Translations under genes and position numbers: made by a program | Origin: Macrotis lagotis | Lineage: Eukaryota; Chordata; Mammalia; Peramelemorphia; Peramelidae | Direction of reading: 5' to 3' | DNA length: 64,000 bases | Assembly: GCF_037893015.1 (NCBI RefSeq) | Contig: NC_133666.1 | Location: 626,908,310 to 626,972,309, forward strand | Shown here: positions 46,361 to 57,839 of the stretch, piece after piece | How positions within the stretch are numbered: position 1 is the first letter of the stretch | How the letters are laid out: each line of letters opens with the position of its first letter | The notes under the pieces: model-generated | Database searches by the model: none | What the model saw: the letters and a program-made list of their open reading frames with translations, nothing else | Told to the model about the DNA's origin: nothing

Positions 46361-47047
46361 CCTTCTGGCCCGGCTGCCAGACTGCCTAGGGCCGGACTAT
46401 CACTATTTCGGAGAGCAAGGCTCCGGAGATACTTGGGAGAGAGAACTGGGTAAGGGGTGGAGGTTCCCTCGACCCCCCTCCCGCCAGGGCACCCAGTCTT
46501 GACCTTCCCAGATGTATCACATCCATGAGTCGTAACTCAAGGAATCTTCCATGGGGGCCAGAGAGCGTGTGTGGCTCAGGTATACAGATAGCTAAAGGAG
46601 CTTAGAGCACTTCTATACTGACCCCCAACATCCTATCCCTCCTTCCTCTATCCCTTGGCAAAAAATTTACGCAACACCATCCCTACAAAAAAAGCTGCCC
46701 AGATTCCCCATTACTCAATTCCACAAATATTGTTAAGAAGCTTGGCATATTGGGAAGTATCCCTTTCAAGCCTGGAAATTTTCAGGTGGGAGACGACACC
46801 CTGCCAAGGCTCGGACTCCCTGGCAGACCAGTCTTTTCTTCTCCCAGAGCCAGAAGAATTGCCACTAGGTCCGTGGGGCCCGTGGAAGTGCCGGTGTCTC
46901 CTGGGAGTTCAAGAGCGGAGGAGGGACGTTGTCGGGGCATCTGCAGGGCCTGTGTTTCTAGACAGGGACAGCCTCCTGCAGCAACAACCCTGCAATCACA
47001 AGAATTGTCCCAGCTGCTCTTGGAGCCAGTGTGACTGGAGGGCCTGA
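46326..47047 (+). CDS. THSD8: THSD8-like small secreted protein with one thrombospondin type-1-like repeat
   Basis: Two coding exons: 46326-46449 (the ATG could also be 46248, in frame) and 46848-47047 (TGA). They join in frame to 107 aa (133 from the upstream ATG). The first exon gives a signal-peptide-like start, MAGLPLRWLLFFLLARLPDC. The second gives GPWGPWKC, then C-x8-RRR, and a C-terminal set of cysteines: the W-x-x-W plus Cys/Arg layout of a degenerate TSP1 repeat. The acceptor at 46847 has a good pyrimidine tract and is the one that keeps the frame. Position between PRDX2 and RNASEH2A matches human THSD8. Function is unknown; secretion is predicted only from sequence. An ATTAAA at 47391-47396 could end the transcript. 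Confidence 0.75.
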
Positions 47048-47127
47048 GGACACAGAGTGAGCATGACCAAAGGCTAATAATGTTTGAGTCAAGAGGAGGA
47101 GAAAGAAAGAAAAGTCATGGAGACTTG

Positions 47128-47170
<43 letters not shown>

Positions 47171-47765
47171 TATGTTTTGGGTAAGGAAGAAAGATCTGAA
47201 CTCAGGAAAGGGGTATCCTGAGGGAGGTGGGACAAGGCAGGCTTTTGTAGAGATGATATAGGGGACTCTTGGGATTAGCATCCCGCTTGTCTATCTCCGG
47301 CATGTGGGGTTAATTTTTTTTCCCTGAGGCCTACTCCACCCTGAATGCTTTGAAGATCAGTGTGGAATCATATCTATTATTACTCTTGCTATTAAAGGTA
47401 ATTTTAAACATTGCTGTAAAGCTACTCCAGCAAGTCCAAAAGATCCACAACCACACCCATGACATGCCATAACTGCTGGGTCAAGGAAGAATCTTACCTG
47501 AGGGAGCCTTGCCTATCATGGGACTAAGGAGTTAAAACTTGCTTCTATGTGGGCAGGGCCTGGTCTACTAAGAGGGGCCCCCTAGGATGCTGAGGCAACA
47601 GAAATGGACAAGATAGTGTTTGCTGAGATGGCCTGATTCTAGTGGTACTACCTTACATTTTTTTCCCTTAGTTCCTGTAAGATTTTTGAGTAGTAGTTCT
47701 GACTCCTATTAGTATTCCAGAGATCTGGACAGAGAAACTTGGCACAATGTAAAGAATACTAACCT

Positions 47766-47970
47766 ATTGTTATTGAGTCATGTTCTGACTCTATGACTCC
47801 ATTTAGGATTTTCTTGGCAAAAATACAAAAAACTAAGGCAGACAGGATTAAGTGACTTGTCCAGTTAGAAAGTGCCAGAGGCCAACTTTGAACTCACAAA
47901 GATGAGTCTATCTAACTCTATCCATTCTATTCCCAGGATTCTATCCACTTTGACAGCTAGCTGCCCCTGA
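47766..47970 (-). mobile_element. Marsupial tRNA-type SINE, older family
   Basis: Reversed SINE with a GACTCCATTTAGGATTTTCTTGG-like arm, AGTGACTTGTCCAG and a CAGCTAGCTGCCCC end. It is close to the MIR-like SINE that carries a GGTTTGCCATTTCCTT arm. Confidence 0.6.
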
Positions 47971-48084
47971 GATTGAACCAAAAGAATGGAGTTAAAATCC
48001 TGGCTGCATTTAATGGCTTGGTGACACTGGGCAAGTCCTTTCCCCCTCTCTGATTCTCAGTTTCTCCACCTGTATAATGAGAAG

Positions 48085-48620
48085 GTTGGAGGAGATTGAT
48101 CCAATAAGCATTTGTTAAGCAGAAGCTGGAGAAACAAACAAAAATGAAAGTCCCTGTTCTCAAGAATCTTATAGTCTATTTTGGGCAAAACATGTACAAT
48201 AGATATTATACATAAATAATGCATGTGTGTATATACTACACATATCTATGTTTATATTACAAAGTTAATATAACTGGGGAAGGGAATGAAAAGTACCAGC
48301 AGAGTTGAGAGATCTGGCAGGATCTGAGTTATGAATCTAAAGATTCTAAGATTCTTAAGAAGTGAAGATGAGGGAAGATGCATTTCAGAGCTATGTAAAA
48401 TCAGGGAAGATAGGATAGATTGTGTATAAGGCATAAAAGAAAGTAAGCCAGTTTGGCTGGAGTGCACAAAGGGGAGTTTTGTTTAAAAACTTGGAAAGGT
48501 AGAAATCAGGTTATGAAGAAGGGTTTTACATGCCAAAAGATTTTATATCAGAAGCAATAGAGAACTTCTGGAACTTTGCAAACAGAGAAGTTACTCCTTG
48601 GCATTAGTGATCTTCAGTAA
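48085..48620 (-). mobile_element. L2 LINE 3' portion, antisense
   Basis: Reversed L2 3' end: AATAAGCATTTGTTAAGCA, then TCCCTGTTCTCAAGAATCTTATAGTC and diverged ORF2-tail phrases such as GGAGTTTTGTTTAAAAACTTGG. Confidence 0.55.
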
Positions 48621-48691
48621 GTCAGTAATCAGTCAAAAGCATTGTAGATTAGAGATCTTCAGTAAGTCAGTAATCAGTCAAAAACATTGTA
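48609..48691. repeat. Tandem direct duplication, about 39-bp units
   Basis: GATCTTCAGTAAGTCAGTAA followed by TCAGTCAAAAGCATTGTAG occurs at 48609-48647 and again at 48653-48691 with one base changed. It lies at the edge of the L2 remnant. Confidence 0.92.
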
Positions 48692-49044
48692 GTTGGATAC
48701 AGGTTGGATGATGTTCAAGGGGAGAGTCATACTTAAGACGAGAGATTGAATCAGATGATTTTTGAGCTCCCTCTCAGCTCCTGAAATTCTACTTAATCAT
48801 ATGCTATTTTTTAAATTGCAAGTAAATATAGTTTTCAACATTTATTTTTGTTAAAGTTTTAGTTCCAAATTTTTCTCCCTCTCTTCCTTCCCTCCTGATA
48901 TAGGTTATGCACGTATAATAATATAAAATAGATTTTCACCCTGAAATTCTAGGTTTCTGTATTTTTCAGGTTCTTTGACCAACATTTCTTAGACTATCTG
49001 TGATTGACCTGGGACACACGGCTAGGTGGCGCTCTTGCCGACGA

Positions 49045-49058
49045 ACTACAACTCCCAG
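49045..49058 (+). promoter_or_regulatory. ZNF143-type ACTACAACTCCCAG motif in the RNASEH2A promoter
   Basis: ACTACAACTCCCAG matches the known ZNF143/THAP11 promoter motif and lies 123 bases before the RNASEH2A ATG. Sequence up to the ATG is GC-rich and has no TATA box. Confidence 0.8.
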
Positions 49059-49180
49059 GAAGCTCCTCGGAGGCATAGCAAGTTGAGGATTGGCTGGGAG
49101 TTTCCGGGGGGCGGGACGCGCGCCCAGACTCGCGCCTTTTCCGGTCCTGTCCCGGGTTTGGAGCTCGGTTCAGTCGCAGC

Positions 49181-52100
49181 ATGGATCTGGAGGACTTCGA
49201 GCGGGACAACACCGGCAGCTGCCGCCTGAGCTCGCCGGTGCCGGAGCTGTGCCGCACCGAGGCCTGCTGCCTGGGCGTCGACGAGGCCGGCAGGGGGCCC
49301 GTCCTGGGTGGGGGCTGGGCCCCAGAGGAGGAGTGCATCCGGGCTGGGGGGGCGGGGTGCCCGGGGGTGGGTCCTTGGGTTGTTTGAATTGGGATTGGGG
49401 GTGCCTCGGTTGTAGGATGTAGGTTCGGACGGGGGGCTGAGCACGGGTAGGCACTTCCCAGGTGGCGAACCGACTGGAAGTGGGCCTTGGGTGAAGAGGA
49501 GGTTGGCATTGCTGTGGGGTTGGCCTTGGGTGAAGAGGAGGTTGGCATTGCTGTGGGGTTGGCCTTGGGTGAAGAGGAGGTTGGCATTGCCGTGGGGTTA
49601 GGGTTAGGGTGAAGAGGAGGTTGGCATTGCCGTGGGGTTGGCCTTGGGTGAAGAGGAGGTTGGCATTGCTGTGGGGTTGGCCTTGGGTGAAGAGGAGGTT
49701 GGCATTGCTGTGGGGTTGGCCTTGGGTGAAGAGGAGGTTGGCGTTGCTGTGGGGTTGGCCTTGGGTGAAGAGTAGGTTGGGGTTGCTGTGGGGTTGGCCT
49801 TGACTGGAGAGTAGGTTTAGGATGTTTATGGGATTGGCCTTGGTTAGAGAATAGGCTTTATAATAGAGATCCAGGCATTACAGGCAATTAACTCCAGCAT
49901 CCTCCTTTTGCCAGGTCCTATGGTCTATGGCATCTGCTTTTGCCCCTTGTCCAAACTGGGTGATCTGGAGGCCCTGAAGGTGGCGGGTGAGTTGTGTGCT
50001 GGCACTTTCCTGGTGGCTGTCGGGGCAAGGGGGCTGGGAATCAGCCTGTGCCTCTGAACTAAGCCTCTCCTCCTTGTATTTCTTCACATTTCCACCTGGC
50101 TAGACTCAAAGACCCTGTCGGAGGCAGAGAGGGAGAGACTCTTTGGAAAGCTCAACCAAGCCCGAGACTTTGTGGGCTGGGCCTTGGACATCCTGTCCCC
50201 GAATCTCATCTCTACCAGCATGCAGAGGAGGTGAGGCTCTTCGTGGATGGGCCACAAATTGCTTTTTTTTTTTTTAAGAAAGATTTTATTTATTTTGAGT
50301 TTTATTTTCCCCTATTCTTGCTTCCCTTCACACACCCCCCCCCACAGAAGGCAGTCTGTTAGTCTTTACATTGTTTCCATGGTATACGTTGATCTAAGTT
50401 GAATGTGATGAGAGAGAAATCATATCCTTAAGGAAGAAAAACAAAGTATAAGAGAGAGCAAAATTACATAATAAGATAATGGGGTTTTTTCCTAAATTGA
50501 AGGTCTTTGTTCAAACTTCACAATTCTTTCTTTGGATACAGATGGTATTCTCCATTGCAGATAGCCCAAAATCGTCCCTGATTGTTGCACTGATAGAATG
50601 AGTAAGTCCATCAAGGTTGATCTTGCCACCATGTTGCTGTTAGGGTATAAAATATTTTTCTGGTTCTGCTCATCTCACTCAGCATCAGTTCATGCAAATC
50701 CTTTCATGCTTCCCTGAATTCCCATCCCACCTGGCTTCTAATAGAACAATAGTGTTCCATGACATACATATACCACAGTTTGCTAAGCCATTCCCCAATT
50801 GAAGGACATTTCTTAATTTCTAATTCTTTGCTACCACAAACAGAGCTGCTATAAATATTTTTGTACAAGTGATGTTTTTACCCTTTTTCATAGTTTCTTT
50901 AGGGTATAGACCCAGAAGTGGTATTGCTGGATCAAAGGGTATGCACATTTTTGTTGCCCTTTGGGTGTAATTCCAAATTGCTCTCCAGAAAGATTGTATG
51001 TGTTCACAGCTCCACCAACAATGTATTAAGTGTCCCAGATTTCTCACATCTCTTCCAACATTGATCATTATCCTTTCTGGTCATATTGGCCACTTTGAGA
51101 GGTGTGAGGTGGTACCTCAGAGATGCTTTAATTTGCATTTCTTTAATAAGTAGTGATTTAGAGCAATTTTTCATATGACTCTGGATCGCTTTGATTTCCT
51201 CATCTGTAAATTGCCTTTGCATATCCTTTGACCTTTATCAATTGGGAAATGACTTTTTTTGAAAATTTGACTCAGTTCTCTGTATATTTTAGAAATGAGT
51301 CTTTTGTCAGAAATACTATTTGTAAAAATTGTTTCCCAATTTACTACATTTCTTTTGATCTTGCTTACAGTGGTTTTGTCTGTGCAAAAGCTTTTTAAGT
51401 AATCAAAATTATCTAGTTTGTTTTTAATGGTGTTCTCCATCTCTTCCTTGGTCATAAACTGTTTCCCTTTCCATAGATCTGACAGGTATACTACTCCTTG
51501 ATCTTCCAGTTTGCTTATAATATTGCTTTTTATGTGTAAATCCTATATCCATTTTGATCTTATCTTGGTATAGGGCGTAAGGTGTCGGTCTAATATAAGT
51601 TTCTTCCATACTAACCTCTAATTTTCCCAACAGTTTTTATCAAAGAGAGAATTTTTATCCAATACCTGGACTCTTTGGGTTTATCAAACAGCAAATTACT
51701 ATAATCATTTCCTGCTATTGTACCTAGTCTGTTCCACTGATCCACCAGTCTATTTCTTAGCCATTACCAGACAGTTTTGATGACTGATGCTTTATAATAT
51801 ACAAATTGCCTCTTTTGCCTCTGTCATTTAGCTGCCCCTCTATGAAAACTGAGACGCAGAGAGGTTAAATGTTGTGTGTCCATGATCACACAACTATGAA
51901 GTCCTCAATATATTTTTATTTCATTAAACATTTCCGAATTACATGTAAAACATTTTTTTTAAGGTTTTTTTTTTGCAAGGCAAATGGGGTTAAGTGGCTT
52001 GCCCCAGGCCACACAGCTAGGTAATTATTAAGTGTCTGAGACTGGATTTGAACCCAGGTACTCCTGACTCCAAGGCCGGTGCTTTATCCACTGCACCACC

Positions 52101-55100
52101 TAGCCGCCCCTGTAAAACATTTTTAACATTCATTTTTAAAAATTTTGAATTTCAAATTCTCTTCCTTTTTCCTTCCCTTCACCAGTCCTTGAGATTTGAT
52201 ATAGCTTATTCATATGAAGTCATGCAAAATGTAAGCTATGAGGTTTCTGAAATAAGATTTGAACTCTAAGTCAAATCTGCAGTCCACTTCAAGGTGGTTC
52301 ACACATCTCATTTTGTCCTATGGAGCCAAACAGAAAAGGGCTGGTTCTTCTCCCTCAATAGCTTTTGAAATCCAAAAGACTTGAGTGAATCAGAGGGTCA
52401 CAGATTTAGAGTTGGAAGAGACTTCATTGGCCTCCTTATTTAAAAAAAAAAAAATAAAGTGGGACCCAGAGAACTCTTAACTTCTTGCTCAGGGCTGTCT
52501 GACTAGTAAATACCAGAATTTGAACCTAGATCTTCTTGCTTCCCATCCTGTGACATTGCTTCCCTTTTTGCTCCATTGTATATCTTGGAACAAATTTCTT
52601 CCCCTCTCTGGGCCTCAGTTTCTTCCACTGTTAATTAAATTAATCTAAATTAAATTAATTAAATGAGTGAGTCCATTCCAGCTATAAATCCTATGAGTTT
52701 TCAAGACTCAACTTTGGAAATACAAAGTCACATCAGATTCATGTTAAGTAATGGGAATCCTTAAGTAAACTTAAAATAAATATCCTGAACAAAGATACTT
52801 GATTTCCCTTTAATAAAGAGCTGAGGCTAAATAGGGTCTGACCCATCCATGTGCTTCCATAGGGCCAAGTATAATCTGAACTCTCTTTCTCACGACACTG
52901 CTATGGCCTTGGTGCAGCTGGCTCTGGATCAGGGTGTGAGAGTCACTCAGGTCAGTAGGACCTCTTGGGTTAGGGGTAGTTGGGCCACTTGGGGCTTCCC
53001 CAACCCTGACACTTGTTCCCTGATTTCTGCAGGTGTTTGTGGACACAGTGGGGCCAGCTGATAAATACCAGCAAAAACTTCAGGAGAGGTTTCCAGAGGT
53101 CGAGGTGACCGTTCGACCTAAGGCTGACTCCCTCTTTCCTGTGGTTAGTGCTGCAAGCATATGTGCCAAGGTTAGTCTACCTCCCACCCTGTTGTCTGAA
53201 CTCCCTGGTTATTCTATACCCACAAGAGTTGTACCAGCCTGCCCTTGGCCCCATACTCACCTTTGCTTAGCTTACCTTTCCAGGTTGCCCGGGACCAAGC
53301 TGTGAAGAGATGGAAGTTTCTGGAAGACCTTGGGGACCTGAAAATGGATTATGGGTCTGGCTATCCCAATGGTGAGTGTACCAGTCCAATCCATGGTCTT
53401 TCCAACCTCTCTCCCCCCATTTTCCTGTGAAGCCGTTATAGAAGGGGCTACCTTGCAATATGGCCACAAGGGGGCATGAGACAAGGTCTGAGAACAACAT
53501 ACTAAAGATGGAATTAAACACGGAGATCATAGTGTCCATCCTATGCCATCATTTTATGGATAAGAAAACCTAGTCCCAGAGAAATTAAGGGACTTCTCAA
53601 AAATCATCCGGAGAATAAATGAGATTAGAACCCAGAGATTCACTGATTCTCAAACTAGTACTCAGCTCAACTCAACCAGATATTTATTAAATAACTGTGC
53701 TAGGGATCAGAGAGACAAAGACAAATATGAAACATTTCTTTTTCTTTTTCTAGAGTTTACATTGGGAGGGTGCAATGTGGGATCAGGAGTGAAGAAGGGT
53801 TAGCAGGAAGAAATGAGTTCCAGGTATATAGGGGAAGAGAGAGGACTGGATAGCCTGGACTCAATCACTGAGGTGGAAGATATATTGCTGAATTTAGACC
53901 AGAGGGAGAGTAGGCAGGTCACTTGGAGGATGAGGGTGGGATAGAGATATGGAGTATCTGGAGAAAATAGATGGGAGTCCAAAGGTGGAAGCCAAGGGAC
54001 TGGTTAGAAAGCTAATCTGGTAGTTCAGGGGAAATGTAATGAGGGTGGTATTGGTATGACTAGAGAAGAGGAGAGACCAGTGAAGGAGATGGTGTGGAGA
54101 CAGGATCAGCAGTTTGACAAATGACTAGATGGGGGGTGTTGGGGGCGGGGGGAGGGGGAGAAAGGAAAAGGAGAAGACTGGTGTTGTCCATCTGAGATAG
54201 TGGAAGGATGATGGATCCCATCAGAAATGTAAAAAAAATAAAGTTTTAGAGTTGGAAAGTAGGAAAGATGATGAGTTCTTTGTGGACATAGGTGAGACAC
54301 AGGTGCTGATGGGACAATGGTAATGGAGTATCTCATTTAATCCTTACAACAACCCTGGGAGGAAGGTGCTATTGGTAATCATCCCCATTTTACAGATGAG
54401 GAAACTGAAGCATAGAGATTTACCTCTTTGTGACTGAGGCTAGATTGGACTCCAGGCTCAGATTTAGAAATTAGGTAGAAGGTGATAACTCATAATGATT
54501 GATGCTAATTGAACTCATGGGAACTGTTAAGATCCCCAAGAAATTATAGAGAAGGGGCGGCTAGATGGCATAGTGGATAAAGCACCGGCCCTGAAGTCAG
54601 GAGTACCTGGGTTCAAATCCGGTCTCAGACACTTAATAATTACCTAGCTGTGTGGCCTTAGGCAAGCCACTTAACCCCACTTGTCATGCAAAAAAAAAAA
54701 AAAAGGAAATTATGGAGAAGTGGGACAGAACCTTGCAGGATCACCATCTAATTTCCTTACTTTCAATTCTCCTGCCTAGTCACTTAGTTTTCAAATCTTG
54801 TTTCTACTTCACAGAATCTCCTCTCTACTCCCTTGTCTCCACTCACACCAAAACACCTTAGTTTAGGTCCTTCATCTCCTTTGGTAGATTAATTGTAGTA
54901 GACTTCTCATTTGTATCTCTCTGCCTCAAGTCTTCCCCCCTCCTCTAATCCATCCTTCACAGAACTGTCATACTGATTTTCTTTTCTTTTTGTTCTTTTA
55001 ATAATTTTTTTAAAAATTTATCTCTTTAAGGCAATGGGGTTAAGTGACTTGCCCAAGGTCATACAACTAAGCAATTCTTAAGTGTCTGAGACCAGATTTG

Positions 55101-55419
55101 AGCTGACTCCAGGCTCCTACTAATTTTCTTTAAATGCAAATCTGACTTTGTTGCTCCCTACTTATTAAACTCTAATGGCTCCCTATTACTTGTAGGGGGT
55201 CTTCAAAAAGGTAGGAAACAGGTGTTGGATAGTCATTTAGTAAAAGAAACTGAGGAATAAATAGATGGAAATCGAACTTGGAAAAGAGCAGAATTAAGGA
55301 GGTAGAGTCTCTCCAGGAACAAGGGTGATTGGCCATCATGAGCTGCTCCCTTCACTCTCCTGTGAGTCCTAAGTTCTAGAATTAGCAGAAATCCTAGAAA
55401 CCATCTATTCCAAGGCCCT

Positions 55420-55474
<55 letters not shown>

Positions 55475-56275
55475 GTGAGGAAGTTGCCCTAGAGAGAGGA
55501 AGGAGTTTGCTCAGGATCACATAGTGAGTAGGTGGCATACCTGAGGATTTCCACTAGTTCACACATCACCTTTTTTCTCATTGATGAAACTACAGATGAA
55601 GGTATTGAGGCACATAAGAGAGATAAGGGAGAGACTTAGAGTGTATATATATCAATGGACCCCAGAATCTTGGTCCTCCAGATCCTAAGATCTGTTCTAC
55701 CTGGTTCTGACTTGTCCAACCATGGCTCTTCATTTGTGACCTTCTTCCCCAGACCCCAAGACCAAGGAGTGGCTGTTGCAGTGCCTGGACCCTGTCTTTG
55801 GCTTTCCCCAGTTCGTCCGCTTTAGCTGGAGCACTGCTCAGCTCATCCTGGATGGCCGTGCTGTGCCTGTGCGCTGGTGGGTGACTCCAAGTCCCCTTGG
55901 GACCAACTGGCAATGTGTTCCACCCGCCTACTCCTGGGGAGAATCCCAGCACTGGGGTTTTGGCCTTGGAGATAGACAAAACAGGTGGCAAGAGGCCATT
56001 TGGAACCAGAGATAGATAAAGGTGGAGGGTTGGGGAGTAGACTAAGGTGGGAGTGGTGGGAATCACTGGCTTGTGTATCAGCCTTCATCATGCATGTTCC
56101 TCCCCCATGCAGGGAGGATTCAGAGGAAGAGGCAGGAGGCTCACCAGCTGCTGGCAAGGGTTCTGGCACCCCCTCCCTTCTGTCCTACTTTGCCCGTAGA
56201 CAAGCTCCCACAGAACGACGACAGTCTCACCGGTTCTTCCATGAGAGGGGGTTGGAGACAGTCGCTGACCTATAG
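49181..56275 (+). CDS. RNASEH2A: RNase H2 catalytic subunit A
   Basis: This nuclear enzyme subunit cleaves RNA in RNA:DNA hybrids and starts removal of ribonucleotides from DNA; it works with RNASEH2B and C. Coding exons: 49181-49307, 49915-49986, 50104-50230, 52863-52950, 53033-53170, 53284-53371, 55753-55876 and 56113-56275 (TAG). The sum is in frame: 308 aa (human 299). The start [12 protein letters not shown] and the active-site motif [11 protein letters not shown] are present, with D34 and E35. VDTVG supplies D142 and [14 protein letters not shown] supplies D170, matching human D141 and D169. The C-terminal tail (from EDSEEEAGG) is variable and slightly longer than in human. Intron 1 holds a 39-bp minisatellite and intron 3 an antisense L1 plus a SINE. 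Confidence 0.97.
49483..49870. repeat. 39-bp minisatellite in RNASEH2A intron 1
   Basis: About ten units of a GGCCTTGGGTGAAGAGGAGG... motif recur at about 39-base steps (for example 49561, 49640, 49679, 49718, 49757, 49796). The last two are diverged. One unit has changed to GGGTTAGGGTTAGGGTG, two telomere-like hexamers, near 49596-49612. Confidence 0.95.
50270..51830 (-). mobile_element. L1 LINE, 3' portion, antisense
   Basis: Minus-strand fragments read as L1 ORF2 C-terminus, including [13 protein letters not shown] and [15 protein letters not shown] (about 50990-50890). The plus strand carries GCTGGATCAAAGGGTATGC and CAATTGGGAAATGAC. It is 5'-truncated and broken. It lies in RNASEH2A intron 3 and matches the same L1 region as the copy in GET3. 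Confidence 0.92.
51950..52112 (-). mobile_element. WSINE-like SINE in RNASEH2A intron 3
   Basis: Near-consensus antisense copy. TGTAAAACATTTTT flanks both ends as target duplication. Confidence 0.92.
53670..54320 (-). mobile_element. L2 LINE fragment, antisense
   Basis: It begins like a reversed L2 3' end (AGATATTTATTAAATAACTG, TGCTAGGGATCAGAGAGACA) and continues with diverged L2 ORF2-like sequence. It lies in RNASEH2A intron 6. Confidence 0.55.
54320..54480 (-). mobile_element. MIR SINE, antisense, well preserved
   Basis: TCATTTAATCCTTACAACAA, then CCCCATTTTACAGATGAGGA and AACTGAAGCATAGAGA, is the reversed MIR layout. Confidence 0.85.
54556..54704 (+). mobile_element. WSINE-like SINE, sense
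   Basis: Head GGGGCGGCTAGATGGCATAG and a poly-A of about 15. GAAATTATAGAGAA before and GAAATTATGGAGAA after are the target duplication. Confidence 0.92.
54740..55205 (+). mobile_element. L2 LINE fragment, sense, split by an old SINE
   Basis: Sense L2 ORF2-tail phrases: CTAATCCATCCTTCACAGAAC before and AAATCTGACTTTGTTGCTCC and CTAATGGCTCCCTATTACTT after. A diverged reversed SINE (about 54985-55118) separates them. Confidence 0.6.
55422..55470. repeat. (CA)n microsatellite in RNASEH2A intron 6
   Basis: About 24 CA units. Confidence 0.97.
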
Positions 56276-56331
56276 AAATTGTTGAGAACGTTGGTGGAAG
56301 GGAGTGTTTGTCTTCTCCCCTGTTGATTTGT

Positions 56332-56337
56332 AATAAA
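56332..56337 (+). terminator. RNASEH2A polyadenylation signal AATAAA
   Basis: Canonical AATAAA 57 bases after the stop, giving a very short 3'UTR. Confidence 0.9.
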
Positions 56338-56559
56338 ATCTCAGGAACAGCAGTGAGATATCTGTCTTTGCCTGGATTCTGGGGGTGGATGGATGGAGTG
56401 GTTAGCGGAAGATACTTAAAACCACTTACACAGGATGGGAAAACAGCCCCCTCAAATCTTGATGGGGCCTTTTTTCTTTAGGCAACCCTTCTAGGCTATC
56501 AATAAGTCATCTGAGATTGGATTTGAATTCAGGTCTTCCTGACTCCAGGTCCAGTATCC

Positions 56560-56960
56560 ACTGGAGAGTATTTCAGACATGGGAAGCAGCTTTTCAAAGG
56601 CTTGCCTCTTTGAATAAGAAGTAGCAAGTAAGTCAGTAATATTGAATGCCAAAGTATGTGGAAGAGAGTAAAAGATGAAGTGTGAGAAGCCTGGTAAGCT
56701 AGGAATGGGCCAGATTATGGAGAATGCTATATAGAGGATTTCCGATCTCTGATCATAGGGATTTTATTGAATAGAAGATCACATATGTGCTTTAGGAAAA
56801 ATCACCAAGATCTTTCCACTCCTATGGCCACCTTCACTTCAATACCTCCCACCTAGATTAAGCAACAGCTTCCTAACTGGAGCCTCATTACTCCAATAAA
56901 TGCCACACAACTGTTGTCAAAATAATTTTTCTTAAGCATAGCTATAACCATGGGACTTCC
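56560..56960. mobile_element. Two short L2 fragments in opposite directions
   Basis: 56560-56790 reads as reversed L2 (TATTTCAGACATGGGAAGCA, GGCCAGATTATGGAGAATGC). 56800-56960 reads as sense L2 (GCAACAGCTTCCTAACTGGA, TGTTGTCAAAATAATTTTTC). Both are diverged. Confidence 0.5.
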
Positions 56961-57199
56961 CAATCCAAAGTTCCTTTCGTTGTTTTGTTTTTTTTAAGAA
57001 ATTTTTTATTTTTTTAAACTAAAAATAAGAAAAACTCACTGTCACATGCATGGCAAAACTTAAAAGAATTCAAAATATAAAGCAATATATTTGCATTTCA
57101 AGAAAGCATATATAATAATTACTATATATTGTGTTCAAAATTATCCATCTTTGCTTCTTTGTAAGTCTTCTGTCATTTGCTGTGCATTTTATCTTTTTT

Positions 57200-57330
57200 G
57201 TTTGTTTGTTTTTTGCAAGGCAATGGAGTTGCCCAAGATCACACAACTAATTAAGTATTAAGTGTCTGAAGTTGGATTTGAGCCCTGACTCCAGGGCTGG
57301 TGCACTATCTACTGTGCCACCTAGCTACTC
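57200..57330 (-). mobile_element. WSINE-like SINE, diverged
   Basis: Reversed body with AGTATTAAGTGTCTGAAGTTGG and the end CCACCTAGCTACTCC. Part of the body is deleted. Confidence 0.8.
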
Positions 57331-57676
57331 CACACTTTTTCTTTTGACACAGTTCAAGCACTAACCTACAAAAAATCCTTTTTTTTTCTCTCCCAACTAC
57401 TAGTGCCCACCTTCCTAAACTATCTTATGTTTAGCTACTTTGCATATATGTGTATTCATTCTCTTCATATTTTATATATTTTACATATATTTGCACAAAT
57501 GACATTTTGCATATATTTCTATTCACCTTATATTTTATACTTTATATACTTATACTTGTTTCCCCCACTTAGAATATAAGCTGTTTGTAAGTAGGGATCG
57601 TTTCATCCTTTGTACTTGTATCTGCAACATAAAATAATGTCACAAAGCACATGCCCATTAAGTTTTTGTTGATTGG

Positions 57677-57832
57677 GGCAGCTAGTTGGTGCAGTGGATA
57701 GAGCATCAGCCCTGGAGTCAGGAGGACCTGAGTCCAAATCTGACCTCAGACACTTAATAATTGCCTGGCTATGTGACCTTGGGCAAGTCACTTAATCCCA
57801 TTGCCTTAAATAAAAATAAAATTTTTAATAAA
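57677..57832 (+). mobile_element. WSINE-like SINE, sense
   Basis: Head GGGGCAGCTAGTTGGTGCAG, full body, A-rich tail. Confidence 0.9.
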
Positions 57833-57839
57833 GTTTTGA

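Larger units (their letters stand above)
47050..49020. other. THSD8-RNASEH2A intergenic region
   Basis: The region contains a (TG)n run (47131-47170), a reversed SINE (about 47766-47970), a MIR-like remnant (about 47980-48085), an antisense L2 fragment (about 48085-48620) and a 39-bp direct duplication (48609-48691). No gene was recognised. Confidence 0.65.

Noticed and set aside
49596-49612. Interstitial telomere repeat
   Set aside because: Only two TTAGGG units, embedded as a variant of the minisatellite; too short to call.
49609-49803. Repetitive 13-residue-unit frame in RNASEH2A intron 1
   Set aside because: It is the 39-bp minisatellite read in one frame, lying wholly in an intron.
49483-49870. 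CRISPR-like regular repeat spacing
   Set aside because: Units are directly joined without unique spacers, and the host is a vertebrate; this is a minisatellite.
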